DNA of 22,129 bases from Candidatus Sulfopaludibacter sp. SbA3 (lineage in GTDB: Bacteria; Acidobacteriota; Terriglobia; Bryobacterales; Bryobacteraceae): positions 1-22,129 of the forward strand of contig CAMAUG010000020.1 of assembly GCA_945861255.1 (NCBI GenBank), written 5' to 3'. The translations under genes and the position numbers were made by a program. Shown here piece after piece: positions 7,844 to 14,300 of this stretch (position 1 is the stretch's first letter; each line of letters opens with the position of its first letter). The notes beneath the pieces were generated by a model. The model was not told where the DNA came from and made no database searches. It saw only the letters and a program-made list of their open reading frames with translations.

Positions 7844-8203
7844 TCAGGCCTCCACCGTCAGAGTCGGCGCCGGCGCCAGTGCCGCCGCGGCCCCGTCTCG
7901 TGTGTAACCGCCGGCGAAGGCGCCAAGCAGCCGCGCCCACCCCTCGTGAAAACGCGCCCCCTCCGCCGCCAGTCTCAGGATGAAGGAAAGCTCCACGCCC
8001 AGCGCGCGCAGTTCCTGGCGGATACTCTTACGCAGCTGCACATTTAGGGGAGCACCGTCCAGTTCTCCCTGCACGCCGTGCAGGCATGCAATCGCTGCGT
8101 CCAGGGCAGGCAAACTTTGTTCTATGGGTTCCGGCGTTGGTGACAACAACGCACTGCGCACGGCATCCACCAGCCGTCGCGCGTCTCGCACGCGGGTGAG
8201 CAT
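7844..8203 (-). CDS. FlgN-like flagellar export chaperone (by position)
   Basis: 119 residues, mostly helical and charged up to about residue 95, with an Ala-rich tail. There is no signal peptide or membrane segment. Sequence resemblance to FlgN alone is weak. The call rests on size, helicity and its place between flgM and flgK, which is the usual place of flgN. FlgN binds FlgK and FlgL and delivers them to the export gate. The ATG is 14 bases after the flgM stop and the TGA is four bases before flgK, so the gene is embedded in the operon. A small unrelated flagellar protein is the main alternative. Confidence 0.6.
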   Translation of the reverse strand: MLTRVRDARRLVDAVRSALLSPTPEPIEQSLPALDAAIACLHGVQGELDGAPLNVQLRKSIRQELRALGVELSFILRLAAEGARFHEGWARLLGAFAGGYTRDGAAAALAPAPTLTVEA

Positions 8204-8217
8204 GGCTGCTTTTGCCG

Positions 8218-8514
8218 CTAGCCTGCCAGCGCGTCGTCGATGATCGCGGACGCCGTGGCTTCCGCGTTCACCTGGTAGGCGCCCGCCGCGTGGGCCCGCG
8301 CCAACTGCTCCATGCGTTGCTGCCGGTCCGGTGACTCTGACGCCAGCGACCGCAGGCTACGCACCAGCTCCGACAAATGCACGTCGTCACTGGTTTGGCC
8401 GGCCGAGCCGCCGCTTGAAGTTGGCCGGCCGGTCTGCTGTGCATTGTCCGTCTCTGGGGACCGGGCGGCTCCAGCCGAGCCGAGGGATGCGAGTGTGGAA
8501 TTGTTTACCGTCAT
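8218..8514 (-). CDS. flgM: Negative regulator of flagellin synthesis FlgM (anti-sigma-28)
   Basis: 98 residues. The N-terminal half is Ser/Thr/Gly-rich and looks disordered, as in FlgM. The C-terminal half, with DVHLSELVRSLRSLA, RMEQLARAHAAGAYQVNAEA and ASAIIDDAL, matches the FlgM pattern of RxxKVxxLRxAIxxGxYxVDxxxIAxxLL. FlgM holds sigma-28 (FliA) inactive until the hook is complete and FlgM is exported. Being first in the operon with FlgN/K/L agrees with that job. A GC-rich hairpin (8529-8554) lies just ahead of the ATG, and there is no convincing Shine-Dalgarno. Confidence 0.82.
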   Translation of the reverse strand: MTVNNSTLASLGSAGAARSPETDNAQQTGRPTSSGGSAGQTSDDVHLSELVRSLRSLASESPDRQQRMEQLARAHAAGAYQVNAEATASAIIDDALAG

Positions 8515-8528
8515 GTTTAACCCGGTGC

Positions 8529-8554
8529 AGCCGTCGCCTTTCGGGCGTTCGGCT
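8529..8554 (-). promoter_or_regulatory. Hairpin in the flgM leader
   Basis: On the minus strand AGCCG, AAC, GCC, CGAAA, GGC, GA, CGGCT forms a stem of 5 bp, a small internal loop, 3 more bp and a CGAAA loop. It ends 14 bases before the flgM ATG, so it could affect translation start or be a leader element. No known riboswitch consensus fits. The rest of the 212-base gap between gmhA and flgM shows no clear sigma-70, sigma-28 or sigma-54 promoter to my eye. Confidence 0.45.
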
Positions 8555-8685
8555 CCCTGAAGGTAGTATCGTCCCAGTCACGCCTTTTACGAGCGCGAAA
8601 TCGGCCTAAACAATGGTAGGTTGTTTCCGGCAGCATTTATTCCAGGGGTGACTGTCGTCTCATTCCAGCGAGTACCTTCACCTAG

Positions 8686-8710
8686 ACCGCTCCCTGACGG
8701 TCGCAGTTCC
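8686..8710. repeat. REP-like repeat half, degenerate copy
   Basis: ACCGCTCCCTGACGG followed by TCGCAGTTC matches one arm of the palindrome at 14301-14375 at about 21 of 24 positions. It lies just downstream of the gmhA stop codon. Only one arm is visible here. Confidence 0.6.
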
Positions 8711-8726
8711 CAACTCCGGCTGTACG

Positions 8727-9293
8727 CTAGCCATCCATGAACGAATAGCAGATCATGTGGCAAATAATATGATGCGCGTCTTCAATGCGCCCCATATGCG
8801 GCTCAGGCACATGAATATTGAGCTGCGCCAGCGTTCCCAGCTTCCCTCCGTCGCGCCCGGTGAGCGCCAGTGTCCGGCACCCCAGGGAGTTGGCGTACTC
8901 CATCGCTCGCACCACGTTCGGAGAATTCCCGGAGCCGCTGATGGCCATGTACAAGTCACCAGGCTGCGCGAAGTTCTTCAATTCCTCCACCAGGGCGTCG
9001 GAATAATCCAGGTCGTTCGAATACGCGGTCAGCGTGGGAAGATTCTGGCCCAGGGCGACAATGCGGAAGCGCGCTTCCTTTTGATGGCTGGCGGTTTGAT
9101 GACTCGCGCCCTTGACCATATCGCAGACGAAGTGCGCGGCGGTGGCGGCGCTGCCTCCGTTGCCGGCGACGAAAATCGCGCGATTCTGGTCGCGCGCTTC
9201 TTGCATCCAGGCGATGGCGCGATCCACGAGGGGCACGTCGATCGATGCCATGGTGGATAAAAGCCGCTCCCGGTAGGAGGTGGGGAAAGACAT
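8727..9293 (-). CDS. gmhA: GmhA-type SIS-domain sugar-phosphate isomerase
   Basis: 188 residues from ATG 9291-9293, the normal size of phosphoheptose isomerase. The SIS fold is clear: GNGGSAA at 44-50, SGSGNS at 119-124, ALTGRDGGKLG at 143-153 and RIEDAHHIICHM at 169-180 with candidate catalytic histidines. GmhA converts sedoheptulose 7-phosphate into heptose 7-phosphate for LPS or S-layer heptose. Where E. coli GmhA has the catalytic Glu65 (HFAEEL), this protein appears to have Asp58 (HFVCDM), so the exact substrate is less certain. The frame is open upstream to ATG 9648-9650 through the minisatellite, adding 119 residues of low complexity; homology starts only at about MSFPTSYRER, so the shorter form is preferred. 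The -10-like TATACAAT is about 15 bases before this ATG. Confidence 0.85.
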   Translation of the reverse strand: MSFPTSYRERLLSTMASIDVPLVDRAIAWMQEARDQNRAIFVAGNGGSAATAAHFVCDMVKGASHQTASHQKEARFRIVALGQNLPTLTAYSNDLDYSDALVEELKNFAQPGDLYMAISGSGNSPNVVRAMEYANSLGCRTLALTGRDGGKLGTLAQLNIHVPEPHMGRIEDAHHIICHMICYSFMDG

Positions 9294-9452
9294 CTCTAAG
9301 GCCCATTGTATACTGAAGCTCGAATGAGGAATCGGCCGAAGCGTGGTGCGAAACGCAGTGGGACGTGGGGTCCAGTGCCATCCCCCGTCACCGTGAAAAC
9401 CCGCTGCGGTGAGGGTGTCCACGCCGCCAAGAGAGCGTTGCGCAACCGGCGG
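9294..9452. other. Non-repeat part of the gmhA/ABC intergenic region
   Basis: This is the unique half of a 368-base gap between divergent genes. The minus strand has TATACAAT about 15 bases before the gmhA ATG, a plausible -10 with no good -35. I see no gene or RNA. No promoter for the ABC operon was recognised. Confidence 0.4.
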
Positions 9453-9656
9453 CTGCGCAAAGCGCCGCACGGCGGGCTGCGCGACGGACTGCGCGGCGGA
9501 CTGCACTGCGGGCTGCACGGCCGACCGCACTGCGGGTTGCACGGCGGGCTGCACGGCCGACTGCACTGCGGGTTGCAGGGCGGACCGCACGGCCGACTGC
9601 ACGACGGGCTGAGAGGCAGGCTGCGCGGCGGACTGCGCGGTGGATTGCATGAGGTG
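9453..9656. repeat. 12-bp minisatellite, about 17 units (14 well conserved)
   Basis: Units are about CTGCRCGGCGGR on the plus strand. The well-conserved core is 9477-9644, flanked by two weaker units on the left (9453-9476) and one on the right (9645-9656). A higher-order 36-bp repeat is visible: 9513-9548 and 9549-9584 agree at about 33 of 36 positions, pointing to recent slippage or unequal exchange. Because 12 is a multiple of three and the unit lacks stop codons, frames on both strands stay open and give 4-residue repeats (GLHG-like on plus, AVQP/AVQS-like on minus). Open frames here are therefore weak evidence of coding. The last unit contains GAGGTGG, the probable Shine-Dalgarno for the ABC permease. 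Confidence 0.92.
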
Positions 9657-9661
9657 GCGCA

Positions 9662-10453
9662 GTGGCCGCTCTAAGCACCGCGCATCCCCGCTGGACCGGC
9701 GACTACTGGTTCCTGTTCCGCAATCTGATCCTCAAGGATTTCCGAATCCGTTACCGCACCATGTCGCTGGGCGTGCTGTGGTCGCTCATCAATCCTCTGG
9801 TCATGATGGGCGTATTGACGTTCATCTTCGGCCGCGTTTTCGGTGGCGAGCGGCCGCCATTGTTTCCCGTCTTCGTACTGTGCGGCCTGGTGCCGTATAA
9901 CTTCTTCACCGGCGCGTTCTTGAGCGGCACGCTGGCCATCGTCGAAAACTCCGTGCTGGTCAAGCGTGTGCCCGTGCCCAGGGAGACCATCCCGGTGGCG
10001 GTGGTGCTGTCCAGCGTCGCGCATCTGCTGATTCAAATCGCGCTCTTGCTTGGCTTCGCCCTCTTCTACGGATTGTGGCCCACCACGGCGTGGTTATGGC
10101 TGCCGGTGGTATGGGCGCTGTACGTCGTATTCCTGTGCGGGCTGGTGTTGGGTTCCAGCGCGATCAACGTTTTTGTGCGGGACACACGTTACCTGGTGGA
10201 ATCTCTCAACATGATCCTGTTCTATCTGGTGCCCATTTTTTATTCCTTCTCCATCGTCCCCGCGCGGTACGCGGCCGTGTATCAGTTCAATCCCGTGGCG
10301 GCCATGGTGCTGGCGACGCGCAATATTCTGATGGACGGCAAAGCGCCGCCGCCGTCGCTCATGCTGAATCTGGTGACCGTGGCAGCCGTGACCCTGGGGC
10401 TGGGTCTGCTGATTTTCGGCCGCCTGAAGCGCCGCTTTTACGAGCATTTGTGA
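9662..10453 (+). CDS. ABC-2 type polysaccharide/O-antigen export permease
   Basis: 263 residues, the typical size of Wzm/KpsM/TagG permeases. The N-terminal amphipathic region LILKDFRIRYRTMSLGVLWS is the conserved start of this family and is followed by about six membrane segments (about 42-62, 68-95, 115-140, 145-170, 180-200, 240-257). NVFVRDTRYLVESLNMILFY and the VPARYAAVYQFNP region also fit. With the ATPase it moves a finished lipid-linked glycan or similar polymer across the inner membrane. The GTG start (9662) has a good GAGGTGG four bases upstream, located in the final minisatellite unit. The ATPase gene begins eight bases after the stop. Confidence 0.9.
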   Translation: MAALSTAHPRWTGDYWFLFRNLILKDFRIRYRTMSLGVLWSLINPLVMMGVLTFIFGRVFGGERPPLFPVFVLCGLVPYNFFTGAFLSGTLAIVENSVLVKRVPVPRETIPVAVVLSSVAHLLIQIALLLGFALFYGLWPTTAWLWLPVVWALYVVFLCGLVLGSSAINVFVRDTRYLVESLNMILFYLVPIFYSFSIVPARYAAVYQFNPVAAMVLATRNILMDGKAPPPSLMLNLVTVAAVTLGLGLLIFGRLKRRFYEHL

Positions 10454-10460
10454 GAGTCCG

Positions 10461-11204
10461 ATGAACGTGGGAACCCTCAGCTTCGACGGCGTTACCAAAA
10501 CCTTCGCGCATCGCGCCGGCCAAGCCCTGCTGCGCGACCGCGTGAAGGATCTGCTGTTTCCCTTCGGGCGTCCTCGCTTCCAGGCCTTGAAATCCGTTTC
10601 CTTCGCGCTGCGGCCTGGCGAAAGCCTGGGTCTGGTGGGGCCAAACGGCGCGGGCAAGAGCACCGTGCTGAACATGGCTACCGGCCTGATGGACCCCGAC
10701 GAAGGCCGCATCGACGTGCGTGGCCGCGTGGTTGCCATCCTGGAGCTGGGAGCGGGGTTCCATCCCGATTTGACGGGAGCCGAGAATCTGCGCATTAATG
10801 CCGCGATGCTGGGATTGACGCGCGCGCAAACCGAAGCCCGCACCGAGGCCATGGTGGATTTCGCGGGCGTGCGCGAGTTCATCCGCCAGCCGTTGCGGAC
10901 GTACTCCTCCGGTATGGTTCTGCGCCTGGCGTTTTCAGTGGCCGTGAACGCCGATGCGGATATCCTGCTGATCGACGAAATCATCGGCGTGGGCGACCAG
11001 GCGTTTCAACAACGCGCCCTCGAAAAGGTTCACGCCTTGCGCCGCGCGGGCAAGACCATCGTGCTGGCCACGCACTCCCCGGATCTGCTGACCTCGCTTT
11101 GCGAACGGGCATTGTGGCTGGATCGCGGACAAATCCGAATGCTCGGTGACGCTCGCGAAGTGCTCGCCGCGTACCTCGGGAAAACCAGCGCCGCTACGCC
11201 CTAG
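10461..11204 (+). CDS. ABC-2 polysaccharide/teichoic-acid-type export ATPase
   Basis: 247 residues. Walker A GPNGAGKST is at 60-68, signature YSSGM at 148-152, Walker B ILLIDE at 168-173 with the family-typical IDEIIGVGDQAFQ, and the H-loop His205 in LATHS. The N-terminal VKDLLFPFGRPRFQALKSVSF and the ELGAGFHPDLTGAEN segment are typical of KpsT/Wzt/TagH exporters. It lacks the C-terminal carbohydrate-binding domain of Wzt, so substrate choice would lie elsewhere. It energises the permease encoded just upstream. No glycosyltransferases flank the pair, so the exported polymer is unknown. Confidence 0.92.
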   Translation: MNVGTLSFDGVTKTFAHRAGQALLRDRVKDLLFPFGRPRFQALKSVSFALRPGESLGLVGPNGAGKSTVLNMATGLMDPDEGRIDVRGRVVAILELGAGFHPDLTGAENLRINAAMLGLTRAQTEARTEAMVDFAGVREFIRQPLRTYSSGMVLRLAFSVAVNADADILLIDEIIGVGDQAFQQRALEKVHALRRAGKTIVLATHSPDLLTSLCERALWLDRGQIRMLGDAREVLAAYLGKTSAATP

Positions 11205-11211
11205 CCGCCCG

Positions 11212-11352
11212 CGTGAGCGCCGCACGGATATGTACGTCAGCACCTTGGCAAGCTACATAAAGGCCACGGGCGGAGAGCTGGAAATCTGCGCCGTTTTCCC
11301 CGACGGTAAGGTTAAGATCAACCATTTCGAAGACCTGCAATCTCGCGGCTGA
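11212..11352 (+). pseudogene. Remnant of an XRE-family antitoxin (C-terminal end only)
   Basis: The frame RERRTDMYVSTLASYIKATG then GELEICAVFPDGKVKINHF matches the C-terminal tail common to XRE/HigA-type antitoxins ('..TDMYxSTLxxYIxAxGGELExxAxFPDGxVxI'). The helix-turn-helix part and any toxin partner are missing: the frame runs straight out of the end of the ABC ATPase gene, eight bases after its stop. An ATG at 11230 could still give a 40-residue peptide, but there is no good ribosome binding site. I read it as a decayed fragment. Confidence 0.6.
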
Positions 11353-11458
11353 AAGCTGTAACGATTCCGGCGGCCAACGCTGGTTCGCAAGCATTCCCCG
11401 CCGCCGCGCGCGTGAGCACACATCGCGCGAGGCTCAGCGACCGGTATAGACTGGGGTC

Positions 11459-12004
11459 ATGGGCGCCGCGAAGACTCTGCTGACGGCCGAGCAATTCGAC
11501 AACTACCCGTTCGAGGAAGACAAGCGCTACGAACTCGATGAAGGGGAGTTAATCGAGATGACGAGGCCCGCCTATTGGCATAACCGCGTCGTGAAGAATC
11601 TCCTATTTGCCCTCGAGGTTTACTTCCGCAAACACCGGACAGGCGAAGCGCTCATTTCCGAGAACTTATATGCGCTCACCGCCTCCACCCGTCGCGCCCC
11701 TGACGTAGCCGTTATTCTCGGTGACCATTACGAGGAACTGCAACGCGCGAAGGTCATTCCCATCATTCCGGATATCGCGGCCGAAGTGCTGTCGCCTTCC
11801 GAAACGACTCGCATGATCCACCGCAAGCTCAAACAGTACTTCGACGCGGGCGTCAAAGAAGTATGGCTGATCCATCCCGACGCCCGGGAAATGGAAGTCT
11901 GGACAAAGCCCGCGCAACTCAGTCGCGCGTTGGGTAGCGGCGAAGCGCTCACTTCGCCGCTGCTTCCGGAGTTCGAGTTGCTCTTGGCGGAACTATTCGC
12001 CTGA
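11459..12004 (+). CDS. Uma2 family protein (DUF820, PD-(D/E)XK nuclease fold)
   Basis: 181 residues, the usual size. The N-terminus has the family start LTAEQFDNYPFEEDKRYELD and EGELIEM. The nuclease-like core shows APDVAVI (Asp), AAEVLSPSETT (Glu, followed by S-P-S) and RKLKQYFDAGVKEVWLIHPD with its lysine. That order matches the restriction-like DUF820 fold. Uma2 proteins are abundant in cyanobacteria and Acidobacteriota; the biological role is unsettled and nuclease activity is inferred from the fold. The ATG is 106 bases after the antitoxin remnant. TATAGA lies about 10 bases before the ATG, and no Shine-Dalgarno is obvious, so a very short leader is possible. Confidence 0.88.
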   Translation: MGAAKTLLTAEQFDNYPFEEDKRYELDEGELIEMTRPAYWHNRVVKNLLFALEVYFRKHRTGEALISENLYALTASTRRAPDVAVILGDHYEELQRAKVIPIIPDIAAEVLSPSETTRMIHRKLKQYFDAGVKEVWLIHPDAREMEVWTKPAQLSRALGSGEALTSPLLPEFELLLAELFA

Positions 12005-12043
12005 AATTCGCCGATTTCGCAGCGCCGCCCCGCCGGACTGCGC

Positions 12044-12049
12044 TATAAT
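12044..12049 (+). promoter_or_regulatory. Consensus -10 box upstream of the DUF2934 gene
   Basis: TATAAT lies 90 bases before the ATG at 12139, downstream of the Uma2 stop. No matching -35 is seen at 16-18 bases; the spacer is very GC-rich. Confidence 0.4.
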
Positions 12050-12138
12050 AATCTTGTAGTTCCTCGTTGAACCTCGTTGTACATCCGCACGTCTGTACTG
12101 GCCCAAGTTGCCCGCATTCATTCGATCAGGAGGAGTTC

Positions 12139-12429
12139 ATGCACAGAACACGCAAGGCCACATCTGAAACTATATCCACCACCGTGAAGCCGGCGGCCGC
12201 CAAGGCAACCAAACCAGGGCGCGCGGTGCCCCGGATGGCGAAACCAGCCGGCCCGCCGGCATTCGACCGCGAAATGCACCGGCAGGAAATCGCCGTTACA
12301 GCCTACCAACTGTGGCTCGCCCGCGGCGAGGGGCAGGGCTCGGCCGCCGAAGACTGGGCGCGAGCGGAAATCATCGTGCAGTTGCGATACAGCGCGGAGC
12401 AACGCGCCTCTGCCGCGGATTCAGAGTAG
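12139..12429 (+). CDS. DUF2934 domain protein with a basic Ala/Lys/Pro-rich N-terminal tail
   Basis: 96 residues. The start at ATG 12139 is fixed by CAGGAGGAG five to six bases upstream; an upstream in-frame ATG at 12067 lacks such a site. Residues 1-45 are rich in Lys, Ala, Thr and Pro (KPAAAKATKPGRAV), resembling a histone-H1-like or disordered tail. Residues 48-85, with REMHRQEIAVTAYQLWLARG and then AAEDWARAEIIVQL, match DUF2934 (IAxxAYxLWxxRG...DWxxAE). The function of this family is unknown. The tail could bind nucleic acid or another polyanion, but that is inference. It probably has its own transcript from the TATAAT at 12044. Confidence 0.75.
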   Translation: MHRTRKATSETISTTVKPAAAKATKPGRAVPRMAKPAGPPAFDREMHRQEIAVTAYQLWLARGEGQGSAAEDWARAEIIVQLRYSAEQRASAADSE

Positions 12430-12455
12430 CCGGCTGCGGGAAAACAATGGTTCTT

Positions 12456-12523
12456 GAGCCGCTCGCTGACGCGCGCGGCTCGGTAACTCTCGTATCGACT
12501 ACAGCCGCTTCCGAGCCGCGCGC
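12456..12523. repeat. REP-like palindromic element
   Basis: GCGCGCGGCTCGG (12471-12483) and CCGAGCCGCGCGC (12511-12523) are perfect 13-bp inverted arms with a 27-base spacer. The left side also contains GAGCCGCTCGCTGACGC, so it belongs to the same family as 14301-14375 (about 19 of 24 positions in the arm). It lies between convergent DUF2934 and etfA and ends exactly where the etfA stop begins, so it may also end transcription. Confidence 0.7.
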
Positions 12524-13501
12524 CTATTGGTGAGCCTTCTTCAATTCCTCGACCAGCGCGGGGACCACCTCAAACAGGTCTCCCACTACACCGTAGTCCG
12601 CCACCTCGAAGATGGGCGCGTTGGGATCTTTGTTGATGGCGACGATGGTCTTGGCACCCTTCATGCCCACCAGGTGCTGAATCGCGCCGGAAATTCCGAC
12701 CGCCACGTAGAGCTTCGGGGCAACGGTTTGGCCCGAGCTTCCCACTTGGCGTTCCATGGGCAGCCAACCCGCGTCGCAGATGGGCCGTGAAGCGGCCAGC
12801 TCGCCGCCCAGCGCAGTGGCCAATTCCTGTGCCAGGGGGATGTTCGATGCTTCCTTGATGCCCCGGCCCACCGAGACGATGATCCCGGCGGCGGTCAGAT
12901 CCACCGCACGCGCGGCTTCACGGAACGGAGTCTCCGGCTTCTGGCGAATGTTCGCCGCTTCGAGTTTCGGCGTAAACGTCTCCACCGTCGCCGCACCGGC
13001 TACTGCCAGGCGATCCCCGCGCCACGCCCCCGCTTGCAACGATGCGAAATGTGGACCGGCGCCGCTGGGGCGGATATCTCCATTGAGTTTTCCTTGAAAG
13101 AACTGGCGGACCAATACCAGACCGCCTTCATTCCGCGCCGCGATCACATCGCTCACCAGCACTTGCGAAAAACGCGTCGCCAGCTTCGGAGCAAAGTCGC
13201 GCACCTGGTATGTGTGCGGGAACAATACCAGTTCCGGGTGCGTGCCGCGAATCAATTCTTCGAGCGCCGCCGTGTATCCATCGGCGGTGTAGATCTCGAG
13301 CAGATCGTGCTCCACTGCCCAGACCTTCGCAACGTTCTTGGAAGCGGCTTCCGCCGCGAGGCTCGTGACGCCCCTGCCTACGATGGCCGCGTCCACGGGC
13401 AGTCCCAACTCCGCGCCCAGATGCTGCGCCGCAGTAAGCGCCTCCCACGACATGCGATGCCACTGCCCGTTTTGCTGTTCGAGGATGGCGAGAATGCTCA
13501 T
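12524..13501 (-). CDS. etfA: Electron transfer flavoprotein alpha subunit
   Basis: 325 residues, normal length. The C-terminal FAD domain is clear: IIVSVGRGIKEASN, RPICDAGWLPMERQVGSSGQ, then APKLYVAVGISGAIQHLVGM and AINKDPNAPIFEVADYGVVG, ending DLFEVVPALVEEL. With EtfB it passes electrons from acyl-CoA and related dehydrogenases to the quinone pool through ETF:QO. The ATG (13499-13501) overlaps the etfB stop by four bases (ATGA), a sign of tight coupling. No ETF-QO or acyl-CoA dehydrogenase gene is in the window. Confidence 0.95.
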   Translation of the reverse strand: MSILAILEQQNGQWHRMSWEALTAAQHLGAELGLPVDAAIVGRGVTSLAAEAASKNVAKVWAVEHDLLEIYTADGYTAALEELIRGTHPELVLFPHTYQVRDFAPKLATRFSQVLVSDVIAARNEGGLVLVRQFFQGKLNGDIRPSGAGPHFASLQAGAWRGDRLAVAGAATVETFTPKLEAANIRQKPETPFREAARAVDLTAAGIIVSVGRGIKEASNIPLAQELATALGGELAASRPICDAGWLPMERQVGSSGQTVAPKLYVAVGISGAIQHLVGMKGAKTIVAINKDPNAPIFEVADYGVVGDLFEVVPALVEELKKAHQ

Positions 13502-14268
13502 ATCACCCTGGCTTCAAACTTCAGCTTCTCCACCAATCGCGCCGCGGCGGTTTTCGGATCGCCATCGAAGAGCTGTGTCTGTTTCGTCTTGAACGGCGCG
13601 TAGAGTTTTTCAATCTTCGCGCTCAGGGGGGCAGCGGCGCCCAACTCAGCGGGCTGCAACCGCTTTACTTCTTTGGTCTTGGATTTTTTGATGCCCATCA
13701 GCGTGGCATAGCGCAGTTTGTTCGATCCGCTCTGAATGGTCAGGACCGCCGGCAGAGGCATCTCAATGTGTTGAAACCAGCCATCTTCCAGCTCGCGCTT
13801 TACGCGGATGGCGTCGCCCCGTACTTCCGTATGCATGATGATGGTGGAATGCGGAATGCCCAGCAATTCCGCGAGCACCACGCCGGTCTGCCCCGAACCT
13901 AGATCGTCCGACTGGAGACCGGTGAGAATGAGATCCGGCTGTTCGGGCCGCGCCGCGGCAGCCAGCAGTTGCGCCACGCCTAACGTATCCAGATCATGCA
14001 AGTTACCGGCTTCGATGTGAATCGCCCGGTCCGCGCCTTTGGCCAGCGCGTCGCGGATGGTTTGTTGGGCGCGCTCCGGGCCCGCGCACAGCGCGATTAC
14101 TTCGCCGCCGTGCTTTTCTCTGAGTTGGAGTGCCTCTTCCAGAGCATAAGCGTCGGGCTCGTTGATCTCAAAGTTGAGATCGGATTCCTCAATCCACTGT
14201 CCGGATGCGTTGATCCGGAATTGGGAATCGCGAAGAGGAACTTGTTTGATGGCGACGATGATCTTCAT
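13498..14268 (-). CDS. etfB: Electron transfer flavoprotein beta subunit
   Basis: 256 residues from ATG 14266-14268, starting MKIIVAIKQVPLRDSQFRI, the usual EtfB N-terminus. Further family motifs are NEPDAYALEEALQLREKHGG, the AMP-binding GLQSDDLGSGQTGVVLAELLG and LPAVLTIQSGSNKLRYATL followed by GIKKSK. It pairs with EtfA, whose start overlaps its stop. The frame can be extended to a TTG at 14304, but that lies in the palindrome and adds 12 residues not seen in the family. No Shine-Dalgarno is obvious upstream of the ATG. This is the short, non-bifurcating-looking ETF arrangement; a role in bifurcation cannot be excluded from sequence. Confidence 0.95.
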   Translation of the reverse strand: MKIIVAIKQVPLRDSQFRINASGQWIEESDLNFEINEPDAYALEEALQLREKHGGEVIALCAGPERAQQTIRDALAKGADRAIHIEAGNLHDLDTLGVAQLLAAAARPEQPDLILTGLQSDDLGSGQTGVVLAELLGIPHSTIIMHTEVRGDAIRVKRELEDGWFQHIEMPLPAVLTIQSGSNKLRYATLMGIKKSKTKEVKRLQPAELGAAAPLSAKIEKLYAPFKTKQTQLFDGDPKTAAARLVEKLKFEARVI

Positions 14269-14300
14269 GTATGGCAAGGGGCAGCGGCTCCGGTGGCGCT

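Noticed and set aside
8520..8640. c-di-GMP (GEMM) riboswitch or sigma-28 promoter upstream of flgM
   Set aside because: The hairpin has a GAAA-containing loop but lacks the GEMM core order. GCCGATTT on the minus strand resembles a sigma-28 -10, but no TAAA element lies at the right distance.
9453..9656. CRISPR array
   Set aside because: Units are contiguous 12-mers with no spacers, and no cas genes are present.
9306..9674. Plus-strand ORF of GLHG-type repeats
   Set aside because: Openness follows from the 12-bp stop-free repeat, and other frames on both strands are open too; no ribosome binding site or homology.
12067..12138. Earlier ATG for the DUF2934 protein
   Set aside because: The ATG at 12139 has CAGGAGGAG at ideal distance; the upstream codons look like leader sequence.
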